Shown here piece after piece: positions 49,365-61,900 of a stretch of DNA of 64,000 nucleotides. The stretch is from Blastomussa wellsi. Its lineage: Eukaryota > Cnidaria > Anthozoa > Scleractinia > Plerogyridae. The notes under the pieces were generated by a model that did not search any database, had not been told where the DNA came from, and saw nothing but the letters and a program-made list of their open reading frames with translations. The stretch covers positions 6,851,049-6,915,048 of the forward strand of contig OX393561.1 of the NCBI GenBank assembly GCA_947652115.1, read 5' to 3'. Position 1 is the first letter of the stretch, and the number at the start of each line of letters is the position of its first letter. The position numbers were made by a program, and so were the translations under genes.

Positions 49365-49780
49365 TGCCCAGGGGGGTACTCGCATTATACATGACGGGGG
49401 TGAGGGGGGTCCCATAGAGCTTCATATTGCAAACCCAAAAAATACACGAGCTGAAATTTTAGACCCCCAAAAAATACCTGTAATCAAAATTTCCTCCCCC
49501 CAAAAATACAAGACTTAAATACCTCAATACCGATTTATTCAATCAAACAGACTCTTCTAATGCATGAATTTGCACGACGCTGAGAATTCGTATGCACATT
49601 TTTTTGATTCACCGATCGCAACGAAAATTTCGCTCGGAGATGTCACCCAAAAAATACGCGTTTTCAAAGACCTAAAAAGATACGTGACAGATCTCTAGAC
49701 CCCAAAAAATTACCGAGCGTATAAATTACTACGTCGGATCCCCGTCATGTATACTGTAAATGCACTCCTAGGCCACCGTG
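49365..49780 (+). repeat. Repeat family E, arm 1 of an inverted pair
   Basis: Contains AGCTTCATATTGCAAACCC, AAAAAATACACGAGCTGAAA, AGACCCCCAAAAAATAC and GACGGGG-CATGTATA segments, inverted relative to 50272-50625. Confidence 0.75.
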
Positions 49781-50271
49781 ACCTAAGATCTACGTTATTT
49801 GCATAAACGCTGTTCGCTACAAATCGGCACTATGAAAAATGAACAAAATAATTGGTACATTATATCAAAGCAGTCTAGCTGATAGACCCTGATAGTAAAA
49901 TCTTGTAGGGATGTTCTTCAGTTCTAGACCAATATTAACAGATAAACCAAACTATATAAACCTAATGTAATTTTATCAGTGCTCTTGTGTTATCCTATTT
50001 TCAAATGTCCAAGGCTGCAAATAATTTTTGTTAAGTCACCATTTTGATCGGACAAAACAGCACTGATGTCGAACATCATATTACAGAATGCCTTGATAAA
50101 GCATCGTCGACGCAAACCACTTGCATTTGCATTGGAAGGAAAAAATTGTCCAGACATTACGTCCGACTACAGCTGCAATTTAATCACACATTGGCAAATT
50201 TTAGTCGGCCAATGTCCGATGCTCTACTGTTCTTTGTAGCCCTGGCGTCTGATTGTCCCAGGGACTCGAAG

Positions 50272-50625
50272 TGTACATGAGGGGGCGTCCGACAATTTTG
50301 GGTTTAAAATTTACACGCTCGGTATTTTTTGGGTCAAGAGATCTGTCACGTATTTTTTTAGGTATTAAAAAATAGGCGTATTTTATGGTTCTTATCTCCG
50401 AGTGAACTTTTCGTTTTGGGTTTTCGTTGCGATCAGTGGATCAGAAAAATATTCATTCAAACTGTTTTTTTTTTTTTGGGGGGGGTTGGAAATTTTGATG
50501 CCAGGTATTTTTTGGGTCTAAAATTTCAGGCTGGTGTATTTTTTTGGGTTTGCAATATGAAGCTCCGTCGAACCCCCCCCCCTCCCTCCGTCATGTATAC
50601 TTCGAGTACTCCCCCTACCCCCCCC
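50272..50625 (-). repeat. Repeat family E, arm 2 of an inverted pair
   Basis: Inverted match to 49365-49780 with a T-rich and G-rich run (50466-50487) in the middle. Ends GTCATGTATACTTCGAGTA. Confidence 0.75.
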
Positions 50626-51092
50626 CCCGGCTGATTGGAATCTACAGTGGGTAGCTCCTTTTACAGTTAACATTCGTAACATCACCCTGGTGATTATAAC
50701 CCTTAATTCATCCTCAGCCAAACCCTAAAATGTTGGACAAACAAAAAGTATTTTTTGCTAATCCTGAATATCGGGCTCCAGTTGTTCAAAGGATTGATAG
50801 TCCTATGCACCAGATAAATGGCTATCCAGTGTAAAAGTGTTCACAAAACCAACCACTTCTGTGTAAATAGTGATTTATACTCTGAGAAATCTTGTCCACC
50901 CTGGGATAACACCTAGAGGATCCTAGATGGCTGATTGCATAACACTTCTCCCTTAACTTTCAGTGTTGTGCGCTAAATATGAACCAACATAATTCAGATA
51001 TTTAAGTACTTGTATAAAATTTTCGTCTTTACAGCAGCAAGCCCCATTTGAATGAAGCCAATTTTCTATTAAAACTAACTCAATAACATGAG

Positions 51093-54000
51093 CTACTCAT
51101 TGTCTCGTTGTATTAGTTTTGATCTTAATTCTGTTACTTCCTTTCTGTGAAGTTCTTTCATTCTTTGCTGATTTTCTTTTGCTTTCCTTTTCATTAGCTC
51201 ATTTTCAACAGCGAAAATCCACTTGCTTTGTTCTTTGGTGACATATCTGTTTTTAAGAAGTGTCAAAAAGACTCCTCCACTTGTACGTCTGTGGAAAAAA
51301 ATATCAAAATAATTATTGTTTAAATAAATACAATTATTAAGTTGGTGTGCATATGTGGCCTGTTTTGCACCCTATTCCCCAGCAAAGGCATGATGATGAC
51401 GACGACGATGATGCCAATAACATTGATGAGAAAATGGCAATGATAATATTGATGACATGAACTGTTTTTCGATTTTTTTCTAAACAAGCTAGAGAAATAA
51501 GACTCTGTTTGATATTCCAGACTTTACATCCTGTGATTGCCTGGCAGTCTTTCGGCGATTCATTTCATGGCAGTAGTTAACAGGGGTTGAAATGTTCCAG
51601 ACTGTTTACCTGTGTCTAGTGACAGGCAGAATATTTTTTTACCTGTCTCCACAAACATCCAACTTGAACAATATTACATGCATTTTAATATTATTTTATT
51701 TTCCCTTTTAAAACTCAACTAGGGTTGTACAATCATTAATAATAAACTGATAGAAAGCAATGACATTTTGTTGTCAACTTATTGTCTCAGCCTATTATCC
51801 TCTATGCGCATCGACTCACAGCCTGAGATGAATTTGTTTCTGCTTGTTTTATCAAACTCTTTGCAGTAAGAACAGAACATCTTTCCATCCACTGCTGACA
51901 ACTATGGGCGCCCATCTTTCCATTTCTCGTTGAACTTGAATACTCCCACATTATTATGTTTCGTTGTTGGTGTTTCCAAATTCTCTTCTACATGTACTTC
52001 AACTTCCGCTTCCTCAATATTGCGAACTCACGCTTGATCGGCAAAGAAACGCGGGAGCAAGAATTTGCTGTCTTTGTCATGTGCACTACAGAGATTGCAT
52101 CATCTTGCTTTTATTGAGTAGAGTCTGGTAACTACTGTGTGAGAGCTGCACAAGTGAGAACGACTTCAGGTGGAGAAACGAATGAAAATATTATTCAAAT
52201 CGATAAATTCTGTATTACTAAGGTTTTCTTACCTGTCGCCAGCGACAGGCATCAATATTGTTTACCTGTCACTTCCTAAAATTACCTGAAATCGACAGGT
52301 AGATAGGCAACATTTCGACCCCTGTTAGTTATAGGAGCAAAAATGAAAAGATCAGCCAAAGTTTCAGTGGCTCCTTGTATTCAGAAAGTGGACATTTCTC
52401 TTGCACTGCTGCAGTGATTTTATATCAGGAAATGATTCACCTTCTTTCCTTGTCGTGGGTCCACATGCCTCCATGTTTCTGAATCTCCTTTGTGTCCTTA
52501 AAGAGCTTAAGTGCCTTTTCACAGCCAATGCATCTCACAACTCGCTGAATGAGCAGGGTTTTTGACTGTTTTAAAAAGAGACATGTACATATTATATAAT
52601 CAGGTCAACGGAATATGCATACATGTAAAACTGCAAGAAACAGCAAGGCTGTTTCTTCTGATTCGACAAACCATACATACATACAAACTTTATTCTCATC
52701 CCAAAAAGGCTTTTCAGAGAATACATACTAAACCATGTGACAAGTGGATAAAGGTGATCATACATGTAATACTAATGCACTATAGCATCTTACCTCATTT
52801 AACTTCTCTGCTAATTCTTTAGCTACAGCTTCTTCAGAATCATCTGATGTGACTTTCATTGGTTCATAAAGTCTCCTGAATTCAGGTTCCCCTTGGTCAT
52901 TGTTTCTATGCCACTGTTCTCCATCACGACGGGCACGAAGAGGCCTTTTCCGTTTCTTTTTGCCACCTCTTGTTTTCACTCTCTCTCCATCTACAACATA
53001 CATTGTACAAACGCAAAAGGTAATATCTACTACTTATCATGCAGTGCTAGAAATTAGAAAAAAATCCAGGTTGTCCTTATGGCAAATTTTGGCATGTACT
53101 AAAACCAGGAACACCAGAATGTTATTTTTGTACAATGTATATAATATATATATTTTTTACAAATTGATTGTCATTTGACGGTAGTTCTGGTGTTCTGGGT
53201 TGTTCCGGGGTGTTCCAGTGTTCTTGGTTTTAGTACATGCTCTTTATTTTTCCTAAAAACTGGTTGCCCCAACAAAGTCTTGCAAAGCGCCGCATAATGG
53301 CAACTTTTCCAGCTGTAAAATGCTCTTCATTGACAATTATCCTGCTCAATCTTGCAGAATATGGCCTGATTTTAGCCAACTCAGCCTATGGCCTCGTCGG
53401 CTAAGTATCAGGCGATATTCCATGCGATTTCGCAGGATAATTGTTAAATGCACACATACATGTATGAAGGTTGTCAAGATTTATCGAAAGTCTCAAATAC
53501 TTGTTAGCTAAGTATAAGGGGATGATGTTCTGTGCAATTTTTCAAGATAACTTTCAAGAACGGTATGTCAAAGGCTATCTGCAGAGATTTCCTCCTGTTT
53601 TGGTCAGAAACCTCCTGTTTCTCCCATTCCTTTTGCAACTTTTCTCTGGCAAAGGGAGATGATGTTTTCCCTGCTTTGCCAGTCTTTTTAGCATGATATT
53701 TTGCCATTTTTCTTTGGTATCTCGAGCTATGATATCTCAGGCTTCTTTTATCTTTGGGGCATCATAGCATGTGCCTACTTTTTTGGGGGCTCTGTAATGA
53801 AATGAACTGCCTCAACTTTGTGTGACGGTTGCATTTGTTTGTGGTTTCTGCAGGGCAATTTTCTACACAACATGATCTCAAAAAATGCAGGAAATGGCAT
53901 CTTAAAGGCTGTGGGGTAGAAAAGGGTTTGTGGGGTAGAATGACCCCAATGCCTCTGGAGGCTCGCGCCTTTAGCACTCGTTATCACGGCTTAGCAGCTT

Positions 54001-54770
54001 CCAAACCCCCCGTTTGGAATCTATTTGTCTGTTGAGTACTGGTGACTTGAGTACTAGTGACATATATTGCGGCAAATTATTTGTTAAATAATAGAAGTTA
54101 ATAAGTAAATAAATTACTTACCTTTACCTCTCGATCTCCCGTAATTCTTCTCCTCACCAGTCTCCTGGTTCCCGTTCTCTAACTTTGCTCGCTTATGTCT
54201 TTTCCAAGATTGATCATCCATTGAATTATCAGACTCCATGGAAACATTTGCACCGTCTGTCTCAACACATTTCGTTGTGTCATGCATAAACGCGTCGTCC
54301 AAAAGTTCCTTTTTGCTGCACTCTTCCACGACAGAGTCTGGTGGCAAAAAAGTAAAGCCAGTTGCAATTGTGTCTTTTGAATCTTCAGCTGGTATTGCTG
54401 TTTTCTGCAATGGGCTCAGACCTACTCCAATTCGTTCTTCGCAATCCATTTTTTCACAGTCTTCATCGTCGCTTGAGCCTCGTATTTCGCCATCCTCTAC
54501 ATTTTCTAAATTTGGCACATTGTCTGTACAACTTCCATTTGCAACGTTTGACTCTTTGATAACAAGCCCACATGCATCTTTGCAAGAAACCGAATGATTT
54601 GTGATGCTGGCAAGTTGTTTGGCAACCTCTTGGTTATTATTCGTAATAATTGTTCTTTCCACAGTTGTGTCGTAATTCTCTTCTTGAAATTCAGACAGTT
54701 CCTCGTCAAATTCATTGAAAGAAACGTCCAAATCTATTTCTGCTTCGAAACGTTCTTGGTCGTTCGCCAT
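51093..54770 (-). CDS. PHAX: PHAX, phosphorylated adaptor for RNA export
   Basis: PHAX bridges capped snRNA (and snoRNA) precursors to the CRM1 exportin. Four exons: 54122-54770, 52794-52990, 52441-52565 and 51093-51288; 1167 nt, 388 aa, very near the human 394 aa. The N-terminal exon is acidic and serine-rich (NVEDGEIRGSSDDEDCEK). Exon 2 begins with a basic cluster (GGKKKRKRPLRARR), a likely nuclear localisation signal. The PHAX RNA-binding domain spans the end of exon 2 through exon 4: EAVAKELAEKLNE, then LLIQRVVRCIGCEKALKLF, KHGGMWTHDKERR and RTSGGVFLTLLKN. The C-terminus is a Lys/Glu helix ending in a TAG. The start is the ATG at 54770 (MANDQERF); the frame opens slightly upstream only at a non-ATG codon. 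Intron 3 contains a hAT-like element. Confidence 0.93.
51581..52324. mobile_element. hAT-like non-autonomous element in PHAX intron 3, with transposase zinc-finger relic
   Basis: Ends are CAGGGGTTGAAATGTT and AACATTTCGACCCCTG, the CAGGG terminal style of hAT elements. The 8 flanking bases are GTAGTTAA and TTAGTTAT (6 of 8 alike), compatible with an aged 8-bp duplication. On the minus strand near 51845-51990 a segment reads FNEKWKDGRP then MFCSYCKEF, like the BED/TTF-type finger of hAT transposase-derived proteins, with a stop inside it. Confidence 0.75.
52668..52735 (-). repeat. Possible 3' tail of a truncated LINE
   Basis: CATACATACATACAAACTTTATT resembles the CATA tandem and ACTTTATT tail at 21211-21250. 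Only about 65 bases are present, close to PHAX exon 2. Confidence 0.4.
53062..53245. repeat. Foldback element in PHAX intron 1
   Basis: GCATGTACTAAAACCAGGAACACCAGAA pairs in parts with GTTCTGGTGTTC and CTTGGTTTTAGTACATGC; also a Penta-C/T repeat of GTTCCGGGGTGTTCC in the right arm. Confidence 0.65.
53325..53450. repeat. Foldback-like repeat related to 3595-3840
   Basis: ACAATTATCCTGC at the left pairs with GCAGGATAATTGTTAA at the right. The interior carries GATTTTAGCCAACTCAGCC. Confidence 0.6.
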
Positions 54771-55314
54771 GTTGTGGTCTGACAAGGTATCGCGGGCTCA
54801 TCGGTTTCTCTCCGTTGGCGCTTTCTACGTCGTGTAAGTTTTGGTTTTAATGTGGGTTTTTCTGTGAAATTACACAAGCGAAATAAAAGTGCTGTTTATT
54901 ATTTTACCATTTCTTGGGACACAAATTTAACATAGGTTGTTTTTTGTTTTATTTAAAAGAAATTTAAAACTTTTCTCTTTGGAATGGAACGACGGGACAA
55001 TTCCTTGTTGCCTACATAACTGGATGAACGTCAACTTTGGCAGCGCCTGTGACATTTTGAGTAACACGTTGCGACAAATGCATGTACAATGTATTTATTT
55101 GTGTTTTGAATTTCGTGTCTTAGTTTCTGCTGATAATTGACTTTTTTAACAATCTTCAACGTGAGGTGAGTAAACTCCATAAACTTATAATAATAATTTT
55201 CAGTTGTGGAGGCTGAAACTTGCGCTTTCTTATTCCGGAAGTGCCATTCATGACCTCAAAAAGCGGGTTGTGTCAGATCCTATGTGTTTATGTGTGCAGA
55301 GTTTATCTTTAGTG
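54771..55314. promoter_or_regulatory. Head-to-head promoter region between PHAX and ZCCHC7
   Basis: The divergent start codons of two nuclear RNA-metabolism genes are 544 bases apart. I see no clear TATA box. The region near 54800-54840 has several CG dinucleotides, unlike the AT-rich flanks, which fits a shared promoter start region. The ZCCHC7 5' UTR may include the stretch up to 55314. Confidence 0.45.
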
Positions 55315-58300
55315 ATGAGCAGCGATGACGACTTTGATGCCCCGGCTTATAAAGCATTTGAAGATCAACTGTATGAAGAGCATTCTCTATCTGGGTTAGT
55401 GAAGTTTTGGTTTTACTGCTCTGCTGGGTCCAGGTCTTTGTTGTATTAACACCGGTTCTGGAGGCATTTTTGTCATTAGACTTTTCCAAGTAGTAGTAGT
55501 TTCTTTTTCACTCATTTATCACCTCAATCAACTGAAAAATTAAATATTAGCGACTAATAAAGTTGTCCATGCCCCCAAATTCAGTGATCCTTGAACATAA
55601 TTAGTTTAGAAACCATCTTGATGGGGCAGGTATATTTTGCAGGTTCAAAATGTAATTAACATTGGGAAAACGACCTCTCGTTGCCATTAGTGCCAGCTGT
55701 TTCCCAAAGTTAATTACATTTTGAACCTGCAACCTGCAAAATATACCTGCCGATCTTGATTTAAGATCATTTTTATGGTGTTTGGATGTTGAATTTTCAA
55801 CCTTTTAAAGTGCCTATGAAATGAAAAAAAATGAGTTATTGAAAAATAAGTTTATTTGAAAGGCCTTCAAAAATTAAGAAGGGCAGCATTTTCCTTTCTC
55901 TGATATATTCTCTTGTGCCAGAGATATTCAAGATTTTTGTATTATGCAAATTAGGTACTGATGATATTAGGAGAGCTAGTTCAATATGGGCCTCATGTAT
56001 GCTTTAAATGGGATCATTCATTTCGGCCTATACAGTCACAAACACTGAAACAGGTAACATTTTATTTAAATAGGAAAGAGACTGGAACCAAGATTGTTGC
56101 CAGTCAAGATATGCATAACGTGGTGTATTTCATAGGATGCAATGTGCTTGCTCACACCTTATGATGTCATCAGTATCTAATTTGGATAATACAGAAAACT
56201 TGAATATCTCTGGAACGATAGGAGATATCACAAAGAGGAAAACGCCATGCTTGTTCATTTGACCTGTGACTTTCTAATATAACTACTATTCTGCTTACAT
56301 CACCCATCAATTGCTTCATTTCTTAGTGGTGCATGGGTATCCCCTCCTAAAAAAATCATGAATCTGTCCCTGGAATATTTGTATATAATTATGAGAATCC
56401 CAGAGGGATTCCCTTATGAAGGGGATAGAAATTCTTGTTGTCTCACTAAGGTATGTAAATCATGCCAGGTCAGCAGAACACTCAGGGAAAAGTTTTGAGA
56501 CATTTATCCAATGGTGATCAAACTTGGCACAGTGGTAGATTTTTTAATTGCAGATAGTCATGTTTTTTTTGTTTTTACCAGATTTTGGTAAGAAATGACA
56601 TCACACAGCTTAAACCAAATTTTTGTTTTCACATTATGGCACAGACATTAAGGTCATTCCCCTGAAATAGAACTGACAATAGATTTTCGTTCAAACTTTG
56701 CCCATTTGTTGTTCATCGTAAGGGGATTTAAATTTTGTAATTAAAAAGAGGGGTCCCCATATTCGTTTAGGAGCAGGAGCACCTTGAAAATACCCCATAA
56801 TTCGTTAAAATATCAGCTTCAGAAATGTTTTCATTTTACTAGCTTATGTCACGTCTTATGGGAGAAGAAAAAAATAGGGAGAAAGCAAAACAAGGGAAAA
56901 AACTATAGATATACTGTATCGCCTTCAAGGAACAATTTAATATATGTTTCATTATAAAAGCACGCATTTCCAGTCGACCTTGATTAAACTTGTTACTAGT
57001 ATGCAGTGATCTCGAGACCACAATATCTGTTGAATAAGTTCACGTTTCTGTCGATTATTTATTTTTCTGCAATGGGAATTTGTTTATATTCCTGTTATAG
57101 GAAGAAAGTGATTGCTAGTCTCAGAAAAAGGGTAAAAAAATATAGGTCACCATACTCGTTTACGAGAAAACGACGATTTATCTCCTTCACGAGCAAAGCC
57201 GTTAATAAAACGCCGCAGTTTTCTTTAGGTGCGCGCGCTGATGACGCAATAAATCGTGTGCAGTAAGGATGCGCAATGCAATACAGGGGAATGACCTTAA
57301 GTGATTTTAAATTAAAGACCTCGTTGAGATGAGATGAAATGTGAAAAAATTATTGAAAAAGAACAATCATTCTGCCAAGTTTGAGCTCCATCAGTAAAAA
57401 GGTCTCAAAAATTAATAATATTTTTACCTGAGTGAAGTTTCAAACACTCTGCTGACACAACATGAATAATTATCGATTTGTGTGCTCACTTAGGGTGTTC
57501 AGTTCGTAAACTCAGTTGTTCAAAGGCTGGATAATGCTATCCACCAGCTGGTAAATCGTTATCCAGTAGATACGGCAAGTGTTACCAAAGCAAACTATGC
57601 TATCCAATGGATAGTGATTTATCCAGAAGATAGCGTGATCCAACCTTTGAACAACCAGTAGGAGTTTCATATGAAGAAATAATAAATGCCTTCATACTGT
57701 GTTGGAAGTCTATCTTTTAGGTGTCAAGAAATGTAGAGGCGTGAGTTTAATTCAAATTGTTTGATGAGTATCCCAGGCTATATGGAAAATAACGCTTGTT
57801 GTTGTTGTTGCGATCCTGTTCATACTGGAATCTCCCTTCCTTAGGATGAGAGTTATCAACAGGTGCATGCATCACTGATTCAATGCAGTTGAATCTGTCT
57901 TTTTTATCTTTCCTTTCCAGAAGTGATGATGATGATTTGGATAGTGAAGTAGAAGAGACTCTTTATAGCCAAGTACATTATGCCTCCTCTCTTTTAGTAT
58001 CAGAAAATTCTACCCCAGGTAGGACTGTCTCTCGTAACAACCGCATTACTAATTAAAATAAATTTGTTTTGTAGAGTTCACCTCAGGTAGGAATGTCTCT
58101 TTTAACAATCGCATTACTAATTAAAATAAATTTGTTTTGTAGAGTTCCACCCCAGGTGGGAATGTCTCTTGTAACAACCGCATAACTAATTAAAACTAGA
58201 ACCACTACGTGGAACTTACCGGAGCCCAGTGGGACACGGGATTGCATAAATATAGTTAATCTCTCGCAGCCCTCCCCCCTGTTCTTTGATTCTCGATAAA

Positions 58301-58907
58301 TTTTACGATGGAAGGTTCACTCAATGTAGATAGCTTTGATAAGTCGCTCTTATTCTCGATAAGTTTCACGATGGCAGGTTCACTCTTAAGTAATCGCTCG
58401 TAAATTTGTCTCTCCAAATATTCACTCTTAAATTTTCGCTCATAAACTAGTGCATTGTAAAGGTTGGGTTAACGTGTCGTTCCTCAAAAAGCTATAATCT
58501 TTCTCTTGACTGTCCTCCATGCCTCATGCTTTTCAAAATGGCAGATAAAATTTCAATGAGCCAGCGAGCACTCCCAAAAGTAACGTGCCAGCGATATATC
58601 TCAAGTCAGCGATATATCCCTAACAACGTAACGTTGATTGTAAAATTCATTAATAATTCATAAGGAGTAGATCCAATGCAAAGGTACTATTTAGGTCACA
58701 TGAATGCTCTGTAAACCCCAATACAAATCAAGAGTAGAATTAACTTTTGATACAGATCTTTACTGATTAAAATGCAAAGCACAATGGAATCGAATAACAA
58801 TACTTTGCATTCAATTTATTGTTTTCATTTCACAAGTACGATAAAACATTCGCGTCCGATCTGTATGGGCTTTACAATTGCTCGCCTATCGGCTCGCAAT
58901 TGTAAAT

Positions 58908-58944
<37 letters not shown>

Positions 58945-61900
58945 AAAAACGACAGAAACCATCTGCATTTTATGACCGGTGCCAGCCTTCGGCTGGGCCC
59001 CGGTAATAAATTTGTTTTGTAGAGTTTTAGATATGTGGCTTATTACTGTGTACTGTGCCAAATGTGGCATATATGTTTTTAGCAAGTATTTTGAGCTATT
59101 CAACCTTTTGTGCTTGTACTACTTTTAGATGAGAGAACAAAAACAAGAAACTTGGTTGATAATAGCGTGGATGGTCAAAAACAAAAGTGTCCATTAGGCA
59201 TTTCTGTAATTGAAATATCTAGTGATGATGATGACGACGATGACGACGACGATGATGATGATGATGGTGATGACAGTGACAATGATGAAGAAGATGGCAG
59301 TGATGATAACAATAACATGGAAGTTGACATTGACAATTACACTGACAATCATGAAGATGTTAAACTTAGTTCTTCCCATAGCTACCCAGGTATTCATCTG
59401 AAAAGGCTTGCTAACTTTTTAAATATCGCAAGCAAGATGATTTTAGATTATAAATAACACATTCTTCTTTAAAGTACATCTATCCGCTGTCTTTCAGAGG
59501 TTGTCAACTTATTTTCTGATGAAGAAATTTTATCATCTGTCAAGAAAGCTAACAAGGTATATTTTATTTGTTATTTAGAAGTTACTTATTATATAATAAA
59601 TTGCTAAAAAACACTACTCTAGACATGAGAGAAAGAAAACATATTCCCTACTTCGTTACATGAAAATTACACATTTAATTTTCATAGTCTACCCTGATTG
59701 GCTGGTAACCAATCTCTCAAATCTCTGTAAGTGACATTATCATTTGAACATCATCTTTATGCACACTGTACACAATATGTTCTTTCCTTGAGCCGGGGAA
59801 AATACCCGGTTGTCAGCATGGTTTTACCGGCTGAAAAACGACCTGTGATCTTTAAAAAACTACCAATTCAGCCCAAAGTATTTCCGTCTGTGACGAATAC
59901 TAGCTACATCCCTGCTCTCATATTTGTGTTGTAGGAGTCATCACTTGTGCAGAATAAAGTAGAACCAGGTGAAAGAGCAGGTAAGGGTTAAAGAATGGTG
60001 TGGCTTCTGTTACTGTTTCTAGAATTTGTTCTATGTTGTCTTTTTTTGGGGGGGGGGGGAGTCGTAAACATGTAAATTACCTTGACTAACAAATTAATCC
60101 TGCTATAATGAAGTCGTCCATCCTATTAAATTTATTATCAAATATTTGAGTCAAGCTGGGAATTAAATTCACCGCTGAATGTTTTTCTTCCTTCCGCAGA
60201 AAACTGGGACATAGATGAAAGAGACCTTGAGGTAGATAATTAACAAAAAAAAAAGATTCATCGTAACTAAAATTATGTGATTAAAAAGTTTTGCACACAA
60301 ATTCACGATAATTGTGGAACTGCAGGTGAAAGAATTTAAGACCTGTTTTGTCACCTTTGCATACAGTACTTTTTAACTAGTGTGAAGAGGTTGTGAAAAG
60401 AAAGCCTGAAAATTAAAATGATCCTAGCCCAAAGCGTGATTCAAATGAAGATCCATTGTGAAATGAAGTAAATACATAGATTTCAGCAATTTGTTATCAT
60501 TATCATTAACCCCAGGGGCTATACTCAGGGGGTACACTTGCAGCGGGGGCATTCTTGCAGCTGGGGAGGGGAAGGAGTGTCTGGTTGAGCTTCATATTGT
60601 AAACCAAAAAAATATACATGCATGCGCTTGAAATTGTACCCCCAAAAATACTTGGCATCAAAATTTCCTACCCAAAAAAATACAATACTTATAAATACCT
60701 TAATATAAATACCTTAATACCTGGGTCATTATCATTGTTATCACATTATGCTATTCGTTTGATATTGTCCTTCAGTATCATTGTCAATAAAATATAGAAT
60801 TTCAATAATGAAAACTCCTCCATAAAGAAACACATCTCCATGTGACAAACCAAAGACTACAAAGGCATTAAAATTGAGACTATTGACTAGAAAACAACCC
60901 TGTGAATCTATGCCTATTCAAAGAATTCTACATTAGAAAATAAAACCCTACCCTCATCTCCCGAGAGGAATGCAGTGAATTGACAGTGGGACCTTTACAT
61001 TCTTATGTTTCTCACACATTTTACTTTAATTTGCACTGTATGATTGTGTAGCTTTACGTTGAATATTTTTGCCGTAGATTGGTGAAAGGTCGGATCTGGA
61101 CTTTAAGTTTTACTGTAAATATTTAGGACTCATTTGAACTTTTTATCTTTTACATCATGCTATTGTTTAGGGGTGTTCAATTGTTAATCACTCAGACAGA
61201 CGTGTTCTTTTCCAGGACTCCAAAGCAACCAAACGACATCCAAGATATTATACACCAGGAAAAGGACTTCCAAATGTGAAGTGTTACAACTGTAACGAGA
61301 AAGGTCATCTATCACAAAACTGCCCAGAACCAAAGGTAGATTTTGATTACTGATTATTGCAACTATTGCATAAGTAGCAAAAAACCTTGTTGAATGGACT
61401 AATGAAACTTGAATTTTACTTTTTATGGGTTTATAGAAAATCAGTGTATGCTTCTTGTGTGCTGGTGTTGGTCATGTGAAAAGAAACTGTCCAAATGAAC
61501 TGTGCTTCAACTGCCATGAGCCTGGCCATATGTCTAAGGTATGTACATTGTACATTTAAGATTTGGGGCCTTTTGTTAGTTTTCTCTTTTTTTTATGGAT
61601 AATAAATTGCCAATAGCATACTGTATGTATATACAGTAGCCTAAAACAGTATTTAAACACCCGAGTCTGCATTTGAGCCTGGTGGACTGTGGTTTACGCA
61701 GCATAAAAGCAACTAGGAGTATTTCCACTCCCCCTGGATGGGGTTATCTCCAGCATTAAAGTGCACCTTAGCCCAAAATATTTTTTTGCTAAAATATACC
61801 TTTGCACCAGTTTGAAACGCATTGCACCTTTCGTTTCTCCTTTTTACCAAATTCGGGCTATTTATAGCATTCAAACGTTATGAAAAACTGTGCATCATTT

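Larger units (their letters stand above)
48581..51092. other. Intergenic region between the unassigned gene and PHAX
   Basis: About 2.5 kb with no supported gene. It holds the TTTACACGGGACC foldback, the large inverted repeat pair at 49365-50625 and a foldback relative at 50770-50940. The promoter of the unassigned gene should lie near 48581-48760. Confidence 0.5.

Noticed and set aside
59194..59397. Antisense hydrophobic open frame
   Set aside because: It is the complement of the GAT/GAC aspartate tract of ZCCHC7 and has no coding support.
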